Origin: an uncultured Pelagibacteraceae bacterium
GTDB lineage: Bacteria; Pseudomonadota; Alphaproteobacteria; Pelagibacterales; Pelagibacteraceae
DNA length: 64,000 bases
Direction of reading: 5' to 3'
Assembly: GCA_902571015.1 (NCBI GenBank)
Contig: CACGAC010000004.1
Location: 17,013-81,012 of the forward strand
Part shown: positions 1 through 9,862 of the stretch, piece by piece
Layout: each line of letters opens with the position of its first letter
Position numbering within the stretch: the stretch's first letter is position 1
The notes under the pieces: model-generated
Told to the model about the DNA's origin: nothing
The model's input: the letters and a program-made list of their open reading frames with translations, nothing else
Databases searched by the model: none
Translations under genes and position numbers: made by a program

Positions 1-286
1 ATATAGCTAAAAATACTGATCCAAATCCAGTAGGAGTGGTAAATACATGATAACTATCTTCGAGCTTAGTTAAAATCTTTTGTAAAATATAAGTTGTTGA
101 AGTTCCTTGTCTTCCATAATCGTAATGACCACCAACTGGATTTTTTTGGGCTTTTTTTTGAGTCTTTCTTATATGCTTCATTGATTTAAATATTATCGTT
201 GAAGCTCTAACTACTGGTGGATTTACTGACTGATTATGAAAATCTTTTGCAGTATGTTTTAAAAATGTCTTAAATGATTTTACCAT
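1..286 (-). CDS. metC: Cystathionine beta-lyase / Cys-Met metabolism PLP-dependent enzyme, N-terminal part (truncated by window edge)
   Basis: Reverse frame from ATG at 286 reads MVKSFKTFLKHTAKDFHNQSVNPPVVRASTIIFKSMKHIRKTQKKAQKNPVGGHYDYGRQGTSTTYILQKILTKLEDSYHVFTTPTGFGSVFLAI, open to the edge; VNPPVVRASTI...YGRQGT matches the family N-terminus. Confidence 0.8.
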   Translation of the reverse strand, partial: MVKSFKTFLKHTAKDFHNQSVNPPVVRASTIIFKSMKHIRKTQKKAQKNPVGGHYDYGRQGTSTTYILQKILTKLEDSYHVFTTPTGFGSVFLAI

Positions 287-361
287 AAAAAAATTGATAA
301 CTTTAAAGGACAATGCTATATCCCTCACATAATTTCAATTAAATTATAACAGAAGGAAATA

Positions 362-445
362 ATGGGATATCCAAAAAAACATAGGGGCCGAAGAAAAATG
401 GGTTCTAAAAAAAGAAGAGCTAGAAAAAAGAATAAAAAAAAATAA
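362..445 (+). CDS. 27-aa Lys/Arg-rich basic small protein (MGYPKKHRGRRKMGSKKRRARKKNKKK)
   Basis: ATG preceded by SD-like AGAAGGAAAT; short ORF ending TAA; not in ORF track. Confidence 0.5.
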   Translation: MGYPKKHRGRRKMGSKKRRARKKNKKK

Positions 446-459
446 ACCATCATAATTAA

Positions 460-1536
460 ATGGAAAATAATATTCGACGACTTCGAATAATTGCGCTGCT
501 TTTGTTTATTACACCTGCATTAGCACTCGTAGGATCTTTGTTAACACATAACTACTTAATATCATTTAATTTTTCCCAGGATTATAATTATAATTTTAAA
601 GAAAATCTTCCTGGAAACTCGGTAAGTTATTTTTGTAGTAAAGAAAATAATTATTGTAGTGAAACTGTAGTAACTGAGTTTAAAGAAATAGCACCATTTA
701 ACAAGTTGGATCAATGTAATATCTATAAAATATCTACTGAATATTATCGTAAAGATGGGGACAATTTAAAATTTGTAAATTTCAAAGATATTGAGAGTTT
801 TGATAAGGAATTTTTTTTGAAATTTGAAATAACTAATAAACTAAGTGAGTCTTGTATTCTTAACTCAAAAAGCAAAACTTACTATGAATTTTTTCCAATC
901 TTTTATGAAACAATTTATAAAATAAAAACAGATAAGAAAACTCATCTTGGTACAAGTAGTGTAGTAAATCCATTTATTTATGGAGAAACATCAATTAGTA
1001 ATATTGTCAAAAGATTTCCGGTAAAATTTTTTTTCAAACCTCTTTTGTATATAAGTGTTGTATTTATGATTTCGTATTGGATTTATTACAATAAAGTATT
1101 TAAAACTTTAATTAACTCATCAAAGAATTTTTATTTTTTTAATTTTGGTATACTTTCTGCAATTTTTTTATTGCTTCATGTATTTTTTTTAGGATGGACT
1201 TTTGAAAGCGAATTTTTAACAAAGCTTAGAAGAACTTTTGTTGTATTTTTTATTTTTTTTGAAGTTTTAGCTCAAGCCTTTTTAATTAAGAAAATTTTTT
1301 TTATTAAAGATAGGATGAAAAATTATTTACGCTTTATTATAATTTACTTAAAACTTTTATTTGTTATTTCAATATGTCTGGCTACTTTTTTGATTTTAAT
1401 AATTTTAATGATGTATGATTTAAGCTCTAGAATGGATTATATCTTAGAATGGAACTATTTTTTAGTATTACTTTTTTTCTATTATCTATCTTTTTTAATG
1501 TGGAAAAAATTAAAGACTAATCCAACCACCTCCTAA
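460..1536 (+). CDS. Hypothetical multi-pass membrane protein
   Basis: ORF 358 aa, several hydrophobic segments. Confidence 0.7.
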   Translation: MENNIRRLRIIALLLFITPALALVGSLLTHNYLISFNFSQDYNYNFKENLPGNSVSYFCSKENNYCSETVVTEFKEIAPFNKLDQCNIYKISTEYYRKDGDNLKFVNFKDIESFDKEFFLKFEITNKLSESCILNSKSKTYYEFFPIFYETIYKIKTDKKTHLGTSSVVNPFIYGETSISNIVKRFPVKFFFKPLLYISVVFMISYWIYYNKVFKTLINSSKNFYFFNFGILSAIFLLLHVFFLGWTFESEFLTKLRRTFVVFFIFFEVLAQAFLIKKIFFIKDRMKNYLRFIIIYLKLLFVISICLATFLILIILMMYDLSSRMDYILEWNYFLVLLFFYYLSFLMWKKLKTNPTTS

Positions 1537-2628
1537 AAGCTTTTCTCCATGAATGTCACTTTTGTAAAATACACATGCCTGGCCAGGAGAGATGCCATCT
1601 TCAAACTCTTCTAATTCAACTGAAGCAGTTTCATCATTTTTAAAATTTACTTTTGCCTTAAGAAGTTTGCCTGTTGATCTTACTTTCACTAAAATATCAT
1701 CTTTAAATTCTTCTTTACCGACTAATAAATTTAAACTATTAAGTTTAATAACTTTCTTTCCAAGTTTTTCTCTTGAGCCAACAATAATTTCATTTTTTTC
1801 TGCATCTATCTTTAATACATATAATGCATCTTTGTCTGAGACTTTAATTCCTTTTCTTTGACCTATAGTAAAATTAATAATACCATCATGTACCCCAATC
1901 ACTTTTCCCTCTAAATTTTTTATATTTCCTTTTTTAAGGGAGTCTGGTCTAAATTTTTGAATTACCGATGCATAGTCTCCATTAGGTACGAAACAAATAT
2001 CTTGACTATCTGGCTTATCCGCTACGTTAAGATTTAGTTTTTTTGCTATAGATCTTGTTTCATCTTTAAGCATGCCTCCTAATGGAAATCTTAAGTAATT
2101 TAATTGTTCTCTAGAAGTATTAAATAAAAAATAACTTTGGTCTCTATTTTCATCGATAGCTCGATACATATTTGTTTGATTATCAACAGTAACACTTTTT
2201 ACATAGTGACCAGTTATTAATGCATCTGCCTTAAGATCTTTCGCAACTTCAAATAAATCTTTGAATTTTACAGTTTGATTACATTGCACACAAGGAATAG
2301 GAGTTTCGCCTTTTAAATAACTATCAATAAAGTTATCAATTACTCCTTGTTTGAACTTGTTTTGATAATAGAGAATTTTGTGTTCAATATCCAATTTTTG
2401 GGCGACTCTTTTTGCATCCATTATATCCTGACCCGAGCAGCATTGTTTTGATGCAGCGACCTCTTTACCATCATCGTAGAGTTTTAAAGTTATACCAATA
2501 ACTTTATAACCATCTTTTTTCATCATTCCAGCAACTGTAGATGAGTCCACTCCACCTGACATTGCAACAACAACTGTTGTTTCTGATGGATTTTTTTTTA
2601 AACCAATAGAGTTTAAATAATTATTCAT
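1510..2628 (-). CDS. mnmA: tRNA-specific 2-thiouridylase MnmA
   Basis: [20 protein letters not shown]-loop, CxxC...C pattern, [19 protein letters not shown]. Confidence 0.96.
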   Translation of the reverse strand: MNNYLNSIGLKKNPSETTVVVAMSGGVDSSTVAGMMKKDGYKVIGITLKLYDDGKEVAASKQCCSGQDIMDAKRVAQKLDIEHKILYYQNKFKQGVIDNFIDSYLKGETPIPCVQCNQTVKFKDLFEVAKDLKADALITGHYVKSVTVDNQTNMYRAIDENRDQSYFLFNTSREQLNYLRFPLGGMLKDETRSIAKKLNLNVADKPDSQDICFVPNGDYASVIQKFRPDSLKKGNIKNLEGKVIGVHDGIINFTIGQRKGIKVSDKDALYVLKIDAEKNEIIVGSREKLGKKVIKLNSLNLLVGKEEFKDDILVKVRSTGKLLKAKVNFKNDETASVELEEFEDGISPGQACVFYKSDIHGEKLLGGGWISL

Positions 2629-2669
2629 TTGATGGTATTTATACTTATTTCTAATATAAATTAAATTAA

Positions 2670-2846
2670 ATGATTTTTGATTTTGAACCAGGCGACAAAG
2701 TTTTCAATCCAGCTAATAAAGATTGGGGAATAGGACAAGTTCAATCAATAATCAAAGGTAAAATTACTGTCAATTTTCAAAATGTTGGTAAAAAAGTGAT
2801 AAACTCAGAAAATATAGAATTAAAAAAAATAAATGACTCAAAGTGA
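2670..2846 (+). CDS. DUF3553 family small protein (58 aa)
   Basis: [65 protein letters not shown]...VNF...GK motif; overlaps the next start by 14 nt. Confidence 0.75.
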   Translation: MIFDFEPGDKVFNPANKDWGIGQVQSIIKGKITVNFQNVGKKVINSENIELKKINDSK

Positions 2847-3606
2847 TATTAAAAAAATTGTTGAGGATCTAATTCAAACTTTTTTAGATGCAGGGAAAAT
2901 TTCTTTAGACCTAAGAGAAAAAGGTCTTACTAAAGAAATAAAATCTGATAATACACCCGTAAGTAATGGTGACTTAGAGGTTAACAAAATTTTAATTAAA
3001 AAAATATATAGCTTAACACCAAATATCCCAATAGTATCTGAAGAAACATCAGAAAATAAATTAAAAGATAACCTGGAAAATTTTTGGTTAATTGATCCAA
3101 TCGATGGGACTTATGATTATATTAATGATCTGGATGAGTTTACAATTAATGCAGGATTAATAATTCAAAAAAAACCTGTTGCTGGATTAATCTATGCCCC
3201 AGCAAAAAATAGAATGTTTTATTCTTATGGAGATGATTTTTCTTTTGAATTGATTGATGGAGAACCAATTAAATTAGATAACTCAAAAAATTTTGATAAA
3301 AATGAGATTAAATTTGTATCCTACTCCAATAAAATCAAACCAGAAATAAATGAAATATACAAAAAACTTAATGTTAAAAAATATGTAAGAATGAAAAGTT
3401 CTTTAAAATTTTGTGTTATTGCAGCTGGAGAGTATGATGGTTATGTTGCAGAACCGAGGGCATCAGAATGGGATATAGCTGCAGGCCATGCAATTTTAAA
3501 ACACTCTGGTGGAAGTGTAACTGATTTCAATGGACAAGAAATTTTTTATGGAAAAAAAGATTTTAAAAATCCAAGTTTAATTTTAAAAAGCAAAAATATT
3601 CAATAA
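2833..3606 (+). CDS. cysQ: 3'(2'),5'-bisphosphate nucleotidase CysQ / inositol monophosphatase family
   Basis: VSEETSE, DPIDGTYDYI, EWDIAAGHAIL motifs. Confidence 0.9.
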   Translation: MTQSDIKKIVEDLIQTFLDAGKISLDLREKGLTKEIKSDNTPVSNGDLEVNKILIKKIYSLTPNIPIVSEETSENKLKDNLENFWLIDPIDGTYDYINDLDEFTINAGLIIQKKPVAGLIYAPAKNRMFYSYGDDFSFELIDGEPIKLDNSKNFDKNEIKFVSYSNKIKPEINEIYKKLNVKKYVRMKSSLKFCVIAAGEYDGYVAEPRASEWDIAAGHAILKHSGGSVTDFNGQEIFYGKKDFKNPSLILKSKNIQ

Positions 3607-3749
3607 TGGATGAACAACTTAGAATTATTTTGATTATAATTATTTCAGTTTCAATTTTTGGTTTAGTTGTTTTTGTATTTGTAAAAAATTATATCAAAAA
3701 CAAAATTGATTTTTTAGTTAAAGAAAGTAAAAAAAATAAGTTAAAGTAG
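3606..3749 (+). CDS. 47-aa single-TM small protein
   Basis: MDEQLRIILIIIISVSIFGLVVFVFVKNYIKNKIDFLVKESKKNKLK*; start overlaps upstream stop by one nt (TAATG). Confidence 0.5.
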   Translation: MDEQLRIILIIIISVSIFGLVVFVFVKNYIKNKIDFLVKESKKNKLK

Positions 3750-4304
3750 TTTTACTATTTTTATAAAATCATCTTTTGCAATTTCCATTACTTTTTTTGA
3801 AGTTTCAAAATCAAAGCCATTTCTTGCTAATAGAGATATATCTTTTTTATAAAATAGAGATCTATTATCCTCTATCCTTGCAGGACCAATTCTTTTTTTT
3901 TTACATAATTTAATTGCAGAAAAAAAATCTTGATCTGAATTATCATCGTGAATTTTATTTACAGTTTCTTTAATATATTCACTATTAATACCTTTGCCTA
4001 TTAAGTAATTTCTAATTTTATTAATTGAATTACCTCTTTGAATCATACTTTTAGCTTTGCTCTCTGAATAAAATTTATCGTTAATAAACTTATTTTTTTC
4101 TAAGTCTGAAAGAACAATATCAATCAAATTATTAACATCTTGTTTTTTTACATTTGGCACTGAAGTTTTTAAGTATTTTTTTAGTAGGTAAGTTTTAAGC
4201 TGTTGTTTTGATGGAGCATATTTTTCCACATAAGAAAATGCAAAATTTCTCATCTCCTCGACAGTTACTTTTAGAGTTTTTTTTTTATTTCTTATAGGAA
4301 TCAT
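3741..4304 (-). CDS. recX: Regulatory protein RecX family
   Basis: Three-helix repeats, S-x-Q-L...LKKYLK, DDKFYSESKAKSMIQRGNS-like region, GIN/YIK. Confidence 0.75.
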   Translation of the reverse strand: MIPIRNKKKTLKVTVEEMRNFAFSYVEKYAPSKQQLKTYLLKKYLKTSVPNVKKQDVNNLIDIVLSDLEKNKFINDKFYSESKAKSMIQRGNSINKIRNYLIGKGINSEYIKETVNKIHDDNSDQDFFSAIKLCKKKRIGPARIEDNRSLFYKKDISLLARNGFDFETSKKVMEIAKDDFIKIVKLL

Positions 4305-4332
4305 AGAAAGATTTAATATAATATATTTTAAA

Positions 4333-4806
4333 ATGATCGAACAAATTTATACTTATTTTACAATAGATATGCTCTACTATTGGGTGAATTTAGGTGTTCT
4401 TCCATTTTGGTTGATTTTAATTTTTTTTCCAACATCCAGCCTCTGTAGGTATTTCGTAACTTCAATATTTCCATTCATTATATTAGGTGGTGCATATATT
4501 TTTTTATTGTACAAATCTTATCTAAGTTCATACGATTTTGAAGGTAACTTTAGCCTTTATTTGGGGATCGATGACACAAAAGATTTATTTTCTAACAAAA
4601 ATTTTCTTATGATGTTCTGGATACATTTTATATCCATTAATTTATTCACTGGAGGTTGGATTGTAAAAGACTCACAAAAATTTATGATAAGTAAATTCTT
4701 ATTATCGATACCGCTTATCATTTTATATTTAATTGGACCCCTCGGTTTATTAATTTATTGGGTAATAAGAATTTTTTATGCCAAAAACATAAGTTTATAT
4801 GACTAA
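4333..4806 (+). CDS. ABA4-like (DUF4281) membrane protein
   Basis: 157 aa, hydrophobic; GIDDTKDLFSNKNFLMMFWIHFISINLFTGGWIVKDSQ, GPLGLLIYW motif. Confidence 0.7.
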   Translation: MIEQIYTYFTIDMLYYWVNLGVLPFWLILIFFPTSSLCRYFVTSIFPFIILGGAYIFLLYKSYLSSYDFEGNFSLYLGIDDTKDLFSNKNFLMMFWIHFISINLFTGGWIVKDSQKFMISKFLLSIPLIILYLIGPLGLLIYWVIRIFYAKNISLYD

Positions 4807-5377
4807 AAAAATCGATTTTTATTTTGATTTCATTAGTCCTTATTCATTTTTAGCTCATAAAAAAATTATCAGTTCTAATAATAGGAATAAATTTAATTAT
4901 AAAGCAATTCTATTGGGTGGACTTCATAATTTAGGAGGGATTACTGCCCCTGCGTTTAATGAGAGAAAAATGAAAAATATGAAAAATGATTGCAATTTAA
5001 TTGCTAAGAAAAGTAAAATTGACTTTGTGTGGAATAATAAATTCCCTATTAATTCTTTGTACCTCATGAGAGGATATCTTTTTGTTAATAGTGATAAAAA
5101 AGACAAATATTTTGATCTATGTTTTGATGCTTATTGGAAAAATAATGAAGATATTTCAAAAGAAGAAAATGTAAAAAATATACTATCAAAATGTGAGATA
5201 AAGCCTAATGATTTTAAAAAAGGCATTGAAGATCAAAAAATTAAAGATGAATTAAAAAATTTGACAAATATTGCTTTCCAAAATGATGTCTTCGGTGCTC
5301 CAACTTTTGTTGTAAATAATAATCTATTTTGGGGACAAGATAGACTTGAATTTGCTTTAGATGAATTAAATAATTAA
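4799..5377 (+). CDS. 2-hydroxychromene-2-carboxylate isomerase / DsbA-family oxidoreductase
   Basis: IDFYFDFISPYSFLAHK start, GAPTFVVNNNLFWGQDRL C-terminal motif. Confidence 0.85.
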   Translation: MTKKIDFYFDFISPYSFLAHKKIISSNNRNKFNYKAILLGGLHNLGGITAPAFNERKMKNMKNDCNLIAKKSKIDFVWNNKFPINSLYLMRGYLFVNSDKKDKYFDLCFDAYWKNNEDISKEENVKNILSKCEIKPNDFKKGIEDQKIKDELKNLTNIAFQNDVFGAPTFVVNNNLFWGQDRLEFALDELNN

Positions 5378-5757
5378 GTGATTTTAAATTTACTTTGTTT
5401 TAACGCCCCAAAACCACCATCAATATGCGAGACCTTTTTAAATCCCATATCTTTTAAAGATTTTGCCGCAAGAGCTGACCTCATTCCACCAGCACAAAAT
5501 AAAACCATTTCTTTGTTTAAATCTAGTTTACCTTGTTTAAAATAAGTGCTCTCTGGATCAAGCCAAAACTCTAACATACCTCTTGGAATATGATTTGAAT
5601 TTTCGATTCTTCCCTCTCTTTCTAATTCTCTTACATCTCTAATATCAATTAGGTTACACTCGTTTTTATTAAATTTATCAAAAGCTTCTTCGGTTGATAT
5701 AGTTTTAATCTCTTTTAAGGCTTCTGTAACAAGAGTTTGGGATGATTTAATTGTCAT
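5374..5757 (-). CDS. Rhodanese-like domain protein
   Basis: LIDIRDVRELEREGRIENSNHIPRGML...LFCAGGMRSALAAKSL active-site Cys loop. Confidence 0.9.
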   Translation of the reverse strand: MTIKSSQTLVTEALKEIKTISTEEAFDKFNKNECNLIDIRDVRELEREGRIENSNHIPRGMLEFWLDPESTYFKQGKLDLNKEMVLFCAGGMRSALAAKSLKDMGFKKVSHIDGGFGALKQSKFKIT

Positions 5758-5792
5758 TATATTGTAGATATTTATATCATAAATAAAAACAT

Positions 5793-6761
5793 ATGAGAAA
5801 GTTTTTCATTAAAATTTGTAAATTTTTTGGCTTTGAAATTATAGATCAAAATGAATTTACTTCTCCTACATTAAATAAAGAATTGAATGAGGATCTTTCA
5901 ATTTTAAATAAAAAATCAATAGTATTACCATTAGGAGAAGTTAAAATTACCAGAAAAGTAAAATCAATCTTAATAATTGTTAGAGTTAATACAGAAATCG
6001 AAGTTTGGGATCAAAATAAAAGAAGATTATTCGAACAACCAAAAATCGAATATTCAATTCGATCAATAAAATCATTGATAAACTCTATCAATTATTGTCA
6101 AAGCAAATATCCAGATTTAAGGATAAAAACAATAATTTTAGATGACTCTTCAAAAATTGAAAATTTAGATAAAATCAAAGAAATAATAAAAAATGTAAAT
6201 GGAGAAATTATTTCTCTGGACACAAAAAAATTTGAAGCCAAGATTAAAAAACAAAAAACACAACAAACTTTTTCTAATTTAGCAAGTTTATTTCAGTGTT
6301 TTGAGATTGGAAAAGAGATTGGGGAAGATCTAATTTTTTTTGTTGAAGATGATTATCTTCATTTTGAAACCATGTTGGAAGAGATGATTGCTACATATGA
6401 AAGAGTTTCGTCTCAAGTAGACAAAGATATTTTCATGTGTCCTGCAGATTATCCATATCTATATATGAATAACGAAAAAACGAACATCCTAATAGGAAAC
6501 AAAAGGCACTGGAGAACAATTACTAAAACTTTATGTACCTTTTTAACAAGCAAAAAATTATTAAATCTATATTGGGAAAATTTTACAAAAAATTGTGAAG
6601 ATCGTCATGATCCTTTTGAGAAATATATAAATGAGATCTATAAAAAAGAGTTTTGTATATCTCCTTTAAAAAGTTTATCCGTCCATTTGACAAATGTTAA
6701 TTCAAGTTATGGTTTGTCACCTTTTATTAATTATAAAAATTTGTGGGATCAAAATAAATAA
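5793..6761 (+). CDS. Putative GT-A-like glycosyltransferase / uncharacterised
   Basis: 322 aa; LIFFVEDDYLH acidic motif like DxD region, IKTIILDDSS. Confidence 0.45.
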   Translation: MRKFFIKICKFFGFEIIDQNEFTSPTLNKELNEDLSILNKKSIVLPLGEVKITRKVKSILIIVRVNTEIEVWDQNKRRLFEQPKIEYSIRSIKSLINSINYCQSKYPDLRIKTIILDDSSKIENLDKIKEIIKNVNGEIISLDTKKFEAKIKKQKTQQTFSNLASLFQCFEIGKEIGEDLIFFVEDDYLHFETMLEEMIATYERVSSQVDKDIFMCPADYPYLYMNNEKTNILIGNKRHWRTITKTLCTFLTSKKLLNLYWENFTKNCEDRHDPFEKYINEIYKKEFCISPLKSLSVHLTNVNSSYGLSPFINYKNLWDQNK

Positions 6762-6784
6762 GCCCCTTGAGGGAGGGGCTTATT
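6757..6784. terminator. Strong hairpin terminator (likely bidirectional)
   Basis: AATAAGCCCCT-tgaggg-AGGGGCTTATT perfect 11-bp stem overlapping the stop of the + CDS. Confidence 0.8.
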
Positions 6785-6810
6785 ACTTAACTAACTAAGA
6801 GAAAGTTTGA

Positions 6811-6859
6811 GGATCCTTCTATGAGTATTCGCTGAGAATATACAGAGAGCGAAGGATCC
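6811..6859. other. Imperfect long stem-loop downstream of amt
   Basis: GGATCCTTC ... GAAGGATCC perfect arms with inner GAGTATTC/GAATATAC. Confidence 0.6.
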
Positions 6860-6874
6860 CCATGTTGTTAACAA

Positions 6875-8176
6875 CTAGTCACGAATTGCGTATGCAATTA
6901 CACCAGTTTCAGTGACATCAGTACCTTTGGTTTCAGCTTCTTTACTTAATCTTAAACCAATAGTTGCTTTGATGAGGCTAAATGCAATATATGCAACCAC
7001 AAAAACAAATATGTTTACTGATAATACACCAATTAACTGAGTGCTAAAATTTGCACCAGAATTTGTTGCAGGTACAATTAATGTACCCCAAATTCCAGCA
7101 AATAGGTGAGCAGGAATAGCACCAACTACATCATCAATTTTTAAAGAGAATAATAGTTTAGTACCATACACTACGATTAGTCCACCCACTGCACCAATTA
7201 AAATTGCAGCAAATGGCGATGGTAATAATGGTTCTGCAGTTACAGCAACCAAACCACCAATACATCCATTTAACATTTGAACTACGTCAGTTTTACCAAA
7301 ATGCAATCTTGTTATAACTGCTGCACCCATAACACCACCTGCACCAGCAAGGAATGTGTTAATAAATATTTTTGATACAGCTATTGCATCCGTAGCCGTT
7401 CCCAATGCTAATTGTGAACCACCGTTAAATCCAAACCAACCTAGCCATAAAATAAATACTCCAATTGTAACTAATGGTATTGATGATGCTGCAAAAGGTT
7501 TGATCGGCGCTGGGGCTCCAGACTTAGTAAATCTTCCTAGTCTTGGACCAATTATCATTGCACCAGCCAAAGCAGCTGCACCACCAGTTGAGTGTACTAA
7601 AGTCGAACCAGCGAAATCAGAAAAACCTGCTTCTGCTAACCAGCCTCCACCCCACTGCCAACCCATTACGATTGGATATATAATACCTGATAAAATTGCA
7701 GCAAATGTAAAGAATGGCCATAACTTAATTCTTTCAGCCATTGTTCCTGATACGATTGAAACGGTAGTTGCACAGAATACCATCTGGAAATACCAATCTG
7801 AACCATCTGAATAACCTGTATCTATTTTACTACCATCTGCCCATGGAATAAATTTACCAATGTACCCACCTGGATCAATACCATAAGCTAAGTTATAACC
7901 TACAAGCCAGAACATTATACCTGCAATTGAGAATAAACCTATATTTTTTGCACAGATTACGGATACACTTTTTGATGTAACCATACCTGATTCTAACATT
8001 GCGAATCCTGCAGCCATAAACATTACTAGGAATCCACAAATTAAGAATAATAGAGTGTTAAATATAAACCCTACTTCGGCAGAAACAGTTGTATCTGCCA
8101 TACCAGCACTACTCATGTTTAATAAAAAAATTAAACTAATAAGTGGCGCACTTATTACTTTTATTAATTTAGTCAT
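6875..8176 (-). CDS. amt: Ammonium transporter
   Basis: AMLESGMVTSKSVSVICAKNIGLF, GGSTLVHSTGGAAALAGA-type motifs, 433 aa. Confidence 0.97.
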   Translation of the reverse strand: MTKLIKVISAPLISLIFLLNMSSAGMADTTVSAEVGFIFNTLLFLICGFLVMFMAAGFAMLESGMVTSKSVSVICAKNIGLFSIAGIMFWLVGYNLAYGIDPGGYIGKFIPWADGSKIDTGYSDGSDWYFQMVFCATTVSIVSGTMAERIKLWPFFTFAAILSGIIYPIVMGWQWGGGWLAEAGFSDFAGSTLVHSTGGAAALAGAMIIGPRLGRFTKSGAPAPIKPFAASSIPLVTIGVFILWLGWFGFNGGSQLALGTATDAIAVSKIFINTFLAGAGGVMGAAVITRLHFGKTDVVQMLNGCIGGLVAVTAEPLLPSPFAAILIGAVGGLIVVYGTKLLFSLKIDDVVGAIPAHLFAGIWGTLIVPATNSGANFSTQLIGVLSVNIFVFVVAYIAFSLIKATIGLRLSKEAETKGTDVTETGVIAYAIRD

Positions 8177-8271
8177 ACGACCTCCCTGTTAAAGAGAGTT
8201 CTTTTATTTTATTAAATGCTAATAACTAACGCTGATTACGAAAATTGGGTATGCAGTATTTGCATATAGAA

Positions 8272-8302
8272 ACAGCCTTAACGAGAGTTTCGTTAAGGCT
8301 GT
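8272..8302 (-). terminator. Hairpin terminator after HU
   Basis: CAGCCTTAACGA-gagttt-CGTTAAGGCTG perfect stem. Confidence 0.75.
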
Positions 8303-8311
8303 AAAAAGACG

Positions 8312-8587
8312 TTATTTATTGAATACTTCTTTTAAAGCTTTTGCTGGTAAAAACTTAACTTTTTGAGACGCAGCAATTTGAATCTGTTCTCCTGTTCTTG
8401 GGTTTCTTCCAACTCTAGCTTTTCTCTTAGCTACTTTATAAGTACCAAAACCAGCAATTTTTACTGAATCGTCAGCTTTTAAAGCATCTAAAATTGTGTT
8501 GGTAATTGTATCAAAAGTTCTCTCAGCATCTGCTTTGCTTAGATTTAGTGCCCCAGAAATTTTGACTACTAGTTGTTTTTTGTTCAT
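8312..8587 (-). CDS. hupB: DNA-binding protein HU
   Basis: GFGTYKVAKRKARVGRNPRTGEQIQIAASQKVKFLPAKALKE. Confidence 0.97.
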   Translation of the reverse strand: MNKKQLVVKISGALNLSKADAERTFDTITNTILDALKADDSVKIAGFGTYKVAKRKARVGRNPRTGEQIQIAASQKVKFLPAKALKEVFNK

Positions 8588-8742
8588 TTTAGCTCCGGTT
8601 TTATTAGGTTATTTTCATTGTTGTCAAAAGTATTGATAAATCAAGACTTTTTTTAGTATATTAAGAAAAGTTATACACAATATGTTGTGTAAATTAAAAA
8701 ATTGTTGATTTTATTGAGTTTTTTAAACTTTTTAAAATATTA

Positions 8743-9855
8743 TTAATTGAACAATCCTAAGTCTTTAAGGTCGTTAAAAGTTGTGAAAAACATCAAAGAT
8801 ATTAATAAAAATATCCCGATTCGAAAAAAACCTTCTTGCGTTTTTTGAGATAACGGACGACCTAAAACTTTTTCAAATGCATAAAACATTAAATGTCCTC
8901 CATCAAGCATTGGGATTGGAAACAAATTAACTAAACCAAGACTTATTGAAATATATGCCATCATGCTGATAAATGCCAAAACACCAAATTCTGCAACCTG
9001 GCCTGAAATTTTTGCTATTCTGATAGGTCCTCCAAGCTGAGAGGTATCAGCTTTACCAAAAATCATTGCACCGATATATTTTAAGGAAGAAATTCCTACA
9101 AAATAAACTTCATGAGCAGCATGGTATATAGCTTGTGCAGGTCCTAATTTAACGTGATTAATCTCATTATTGTAAGCACCTAATTTTATACCAACTATTC
9201 TTTTGTTAAGTTTGTTTCCTAAATTATCTTCACCTGGAACAATATTAGGTTTTACTTTTAAAATTAACTCATCATATGAACGTTTCACTTTAAAATCTAT
9301 AATTTCATCAGTGGACATAGTAATGAATTTAGAAACATCCATAATACTTTCAACTTTGTTGCCATCTATTTCTAAAATTACGTCATTTTGTTTTAATCCT
9401 CCAGCCATAGCAGGGCTTTCTTTCTGAACTTCATTGATGACGGCTGGTGTAAAATCTTTACCAACAATAGTATAAATTGAGAAGAAAATTACTAGAGCTA
9501 ATAAAAAGTTTGCTAAAGGGCCACCAAAAACAATTAAACTTCTTTGATATAGAGGTTTAAGAGTAAATAATTTTTTTTGGTCCTCTTCACTATATTTTTC
9601 TAAAATTTCTTTATGATCCGCTTGAGAATATACATTTCTATCTCCAAAAAATTTTACGTATCCTCCTAGAGGTATCCAGCATATTTTCCACCTTGTCCCA
9701 GATTTATCATTCCAACCAAAAATTTCCTTACCAAATCCTATAGAAAAATCAGTGACACCCACCCCAAATTTTTTAGCAAAGTAATAATGACCATATTCAT
9801 GAATAAAGACGACAATTAAAATTAGTATAATAAAAGGTAAAATATAACTTAGCAT
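8743..9855 (-). CDS. rseP: Site-2 protease RseP (membrane zinc metalloprotease)
   Basis: HEYGHYYFAKKFGV zinc site, PDZ region, NLFPIPMLDGGHL. Confidence 0.95.
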   Translation of the reverse strand: MLSYILPFIILILIVVFIHEYGHYYFAKKFGVGVTDFSIGFGKEIFGWNDKSGTRWKICWIPLGGYVKFFGDRNVYSQADHKEILEKYSEEDQKKLFTLKPLYQRSLIVFGGPLANFLLALVIFFSIYTIVGKDFTPAVINEVQKESPAMAGGLKQNDVILEIDGNKVESIMDVSKFITMSTDEIIDFKVKRSYDELILKVKPNIVPGEDNLGNKLNKRIVGIKLGAYNNEINHVKLGPAQAIYHAAHEVYFVGISSLKYIGAMIFGKADTSQLGGPIRIAKISGQVAEFGVLAFISMMAYISISLGLVNLFPIPMLDGGHLMFYAFEKVLGRPLSQKTQEGFFRIGIFLLISLMFFTTFNDLKDLGLFN

Positions 9856-9862
9856 TTTTAAT

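Noticed and set aside
1592-1861. 89-aa + strand ORF
   Set aside because: Antisense inside mnmA, no RBS or family features
7356-7814. 152-aa + strand ORF
   Set aside because: Antisense to amt; low-complexity composition (Pro/Ala-rich) expected from the complement of a conserved membrane protein
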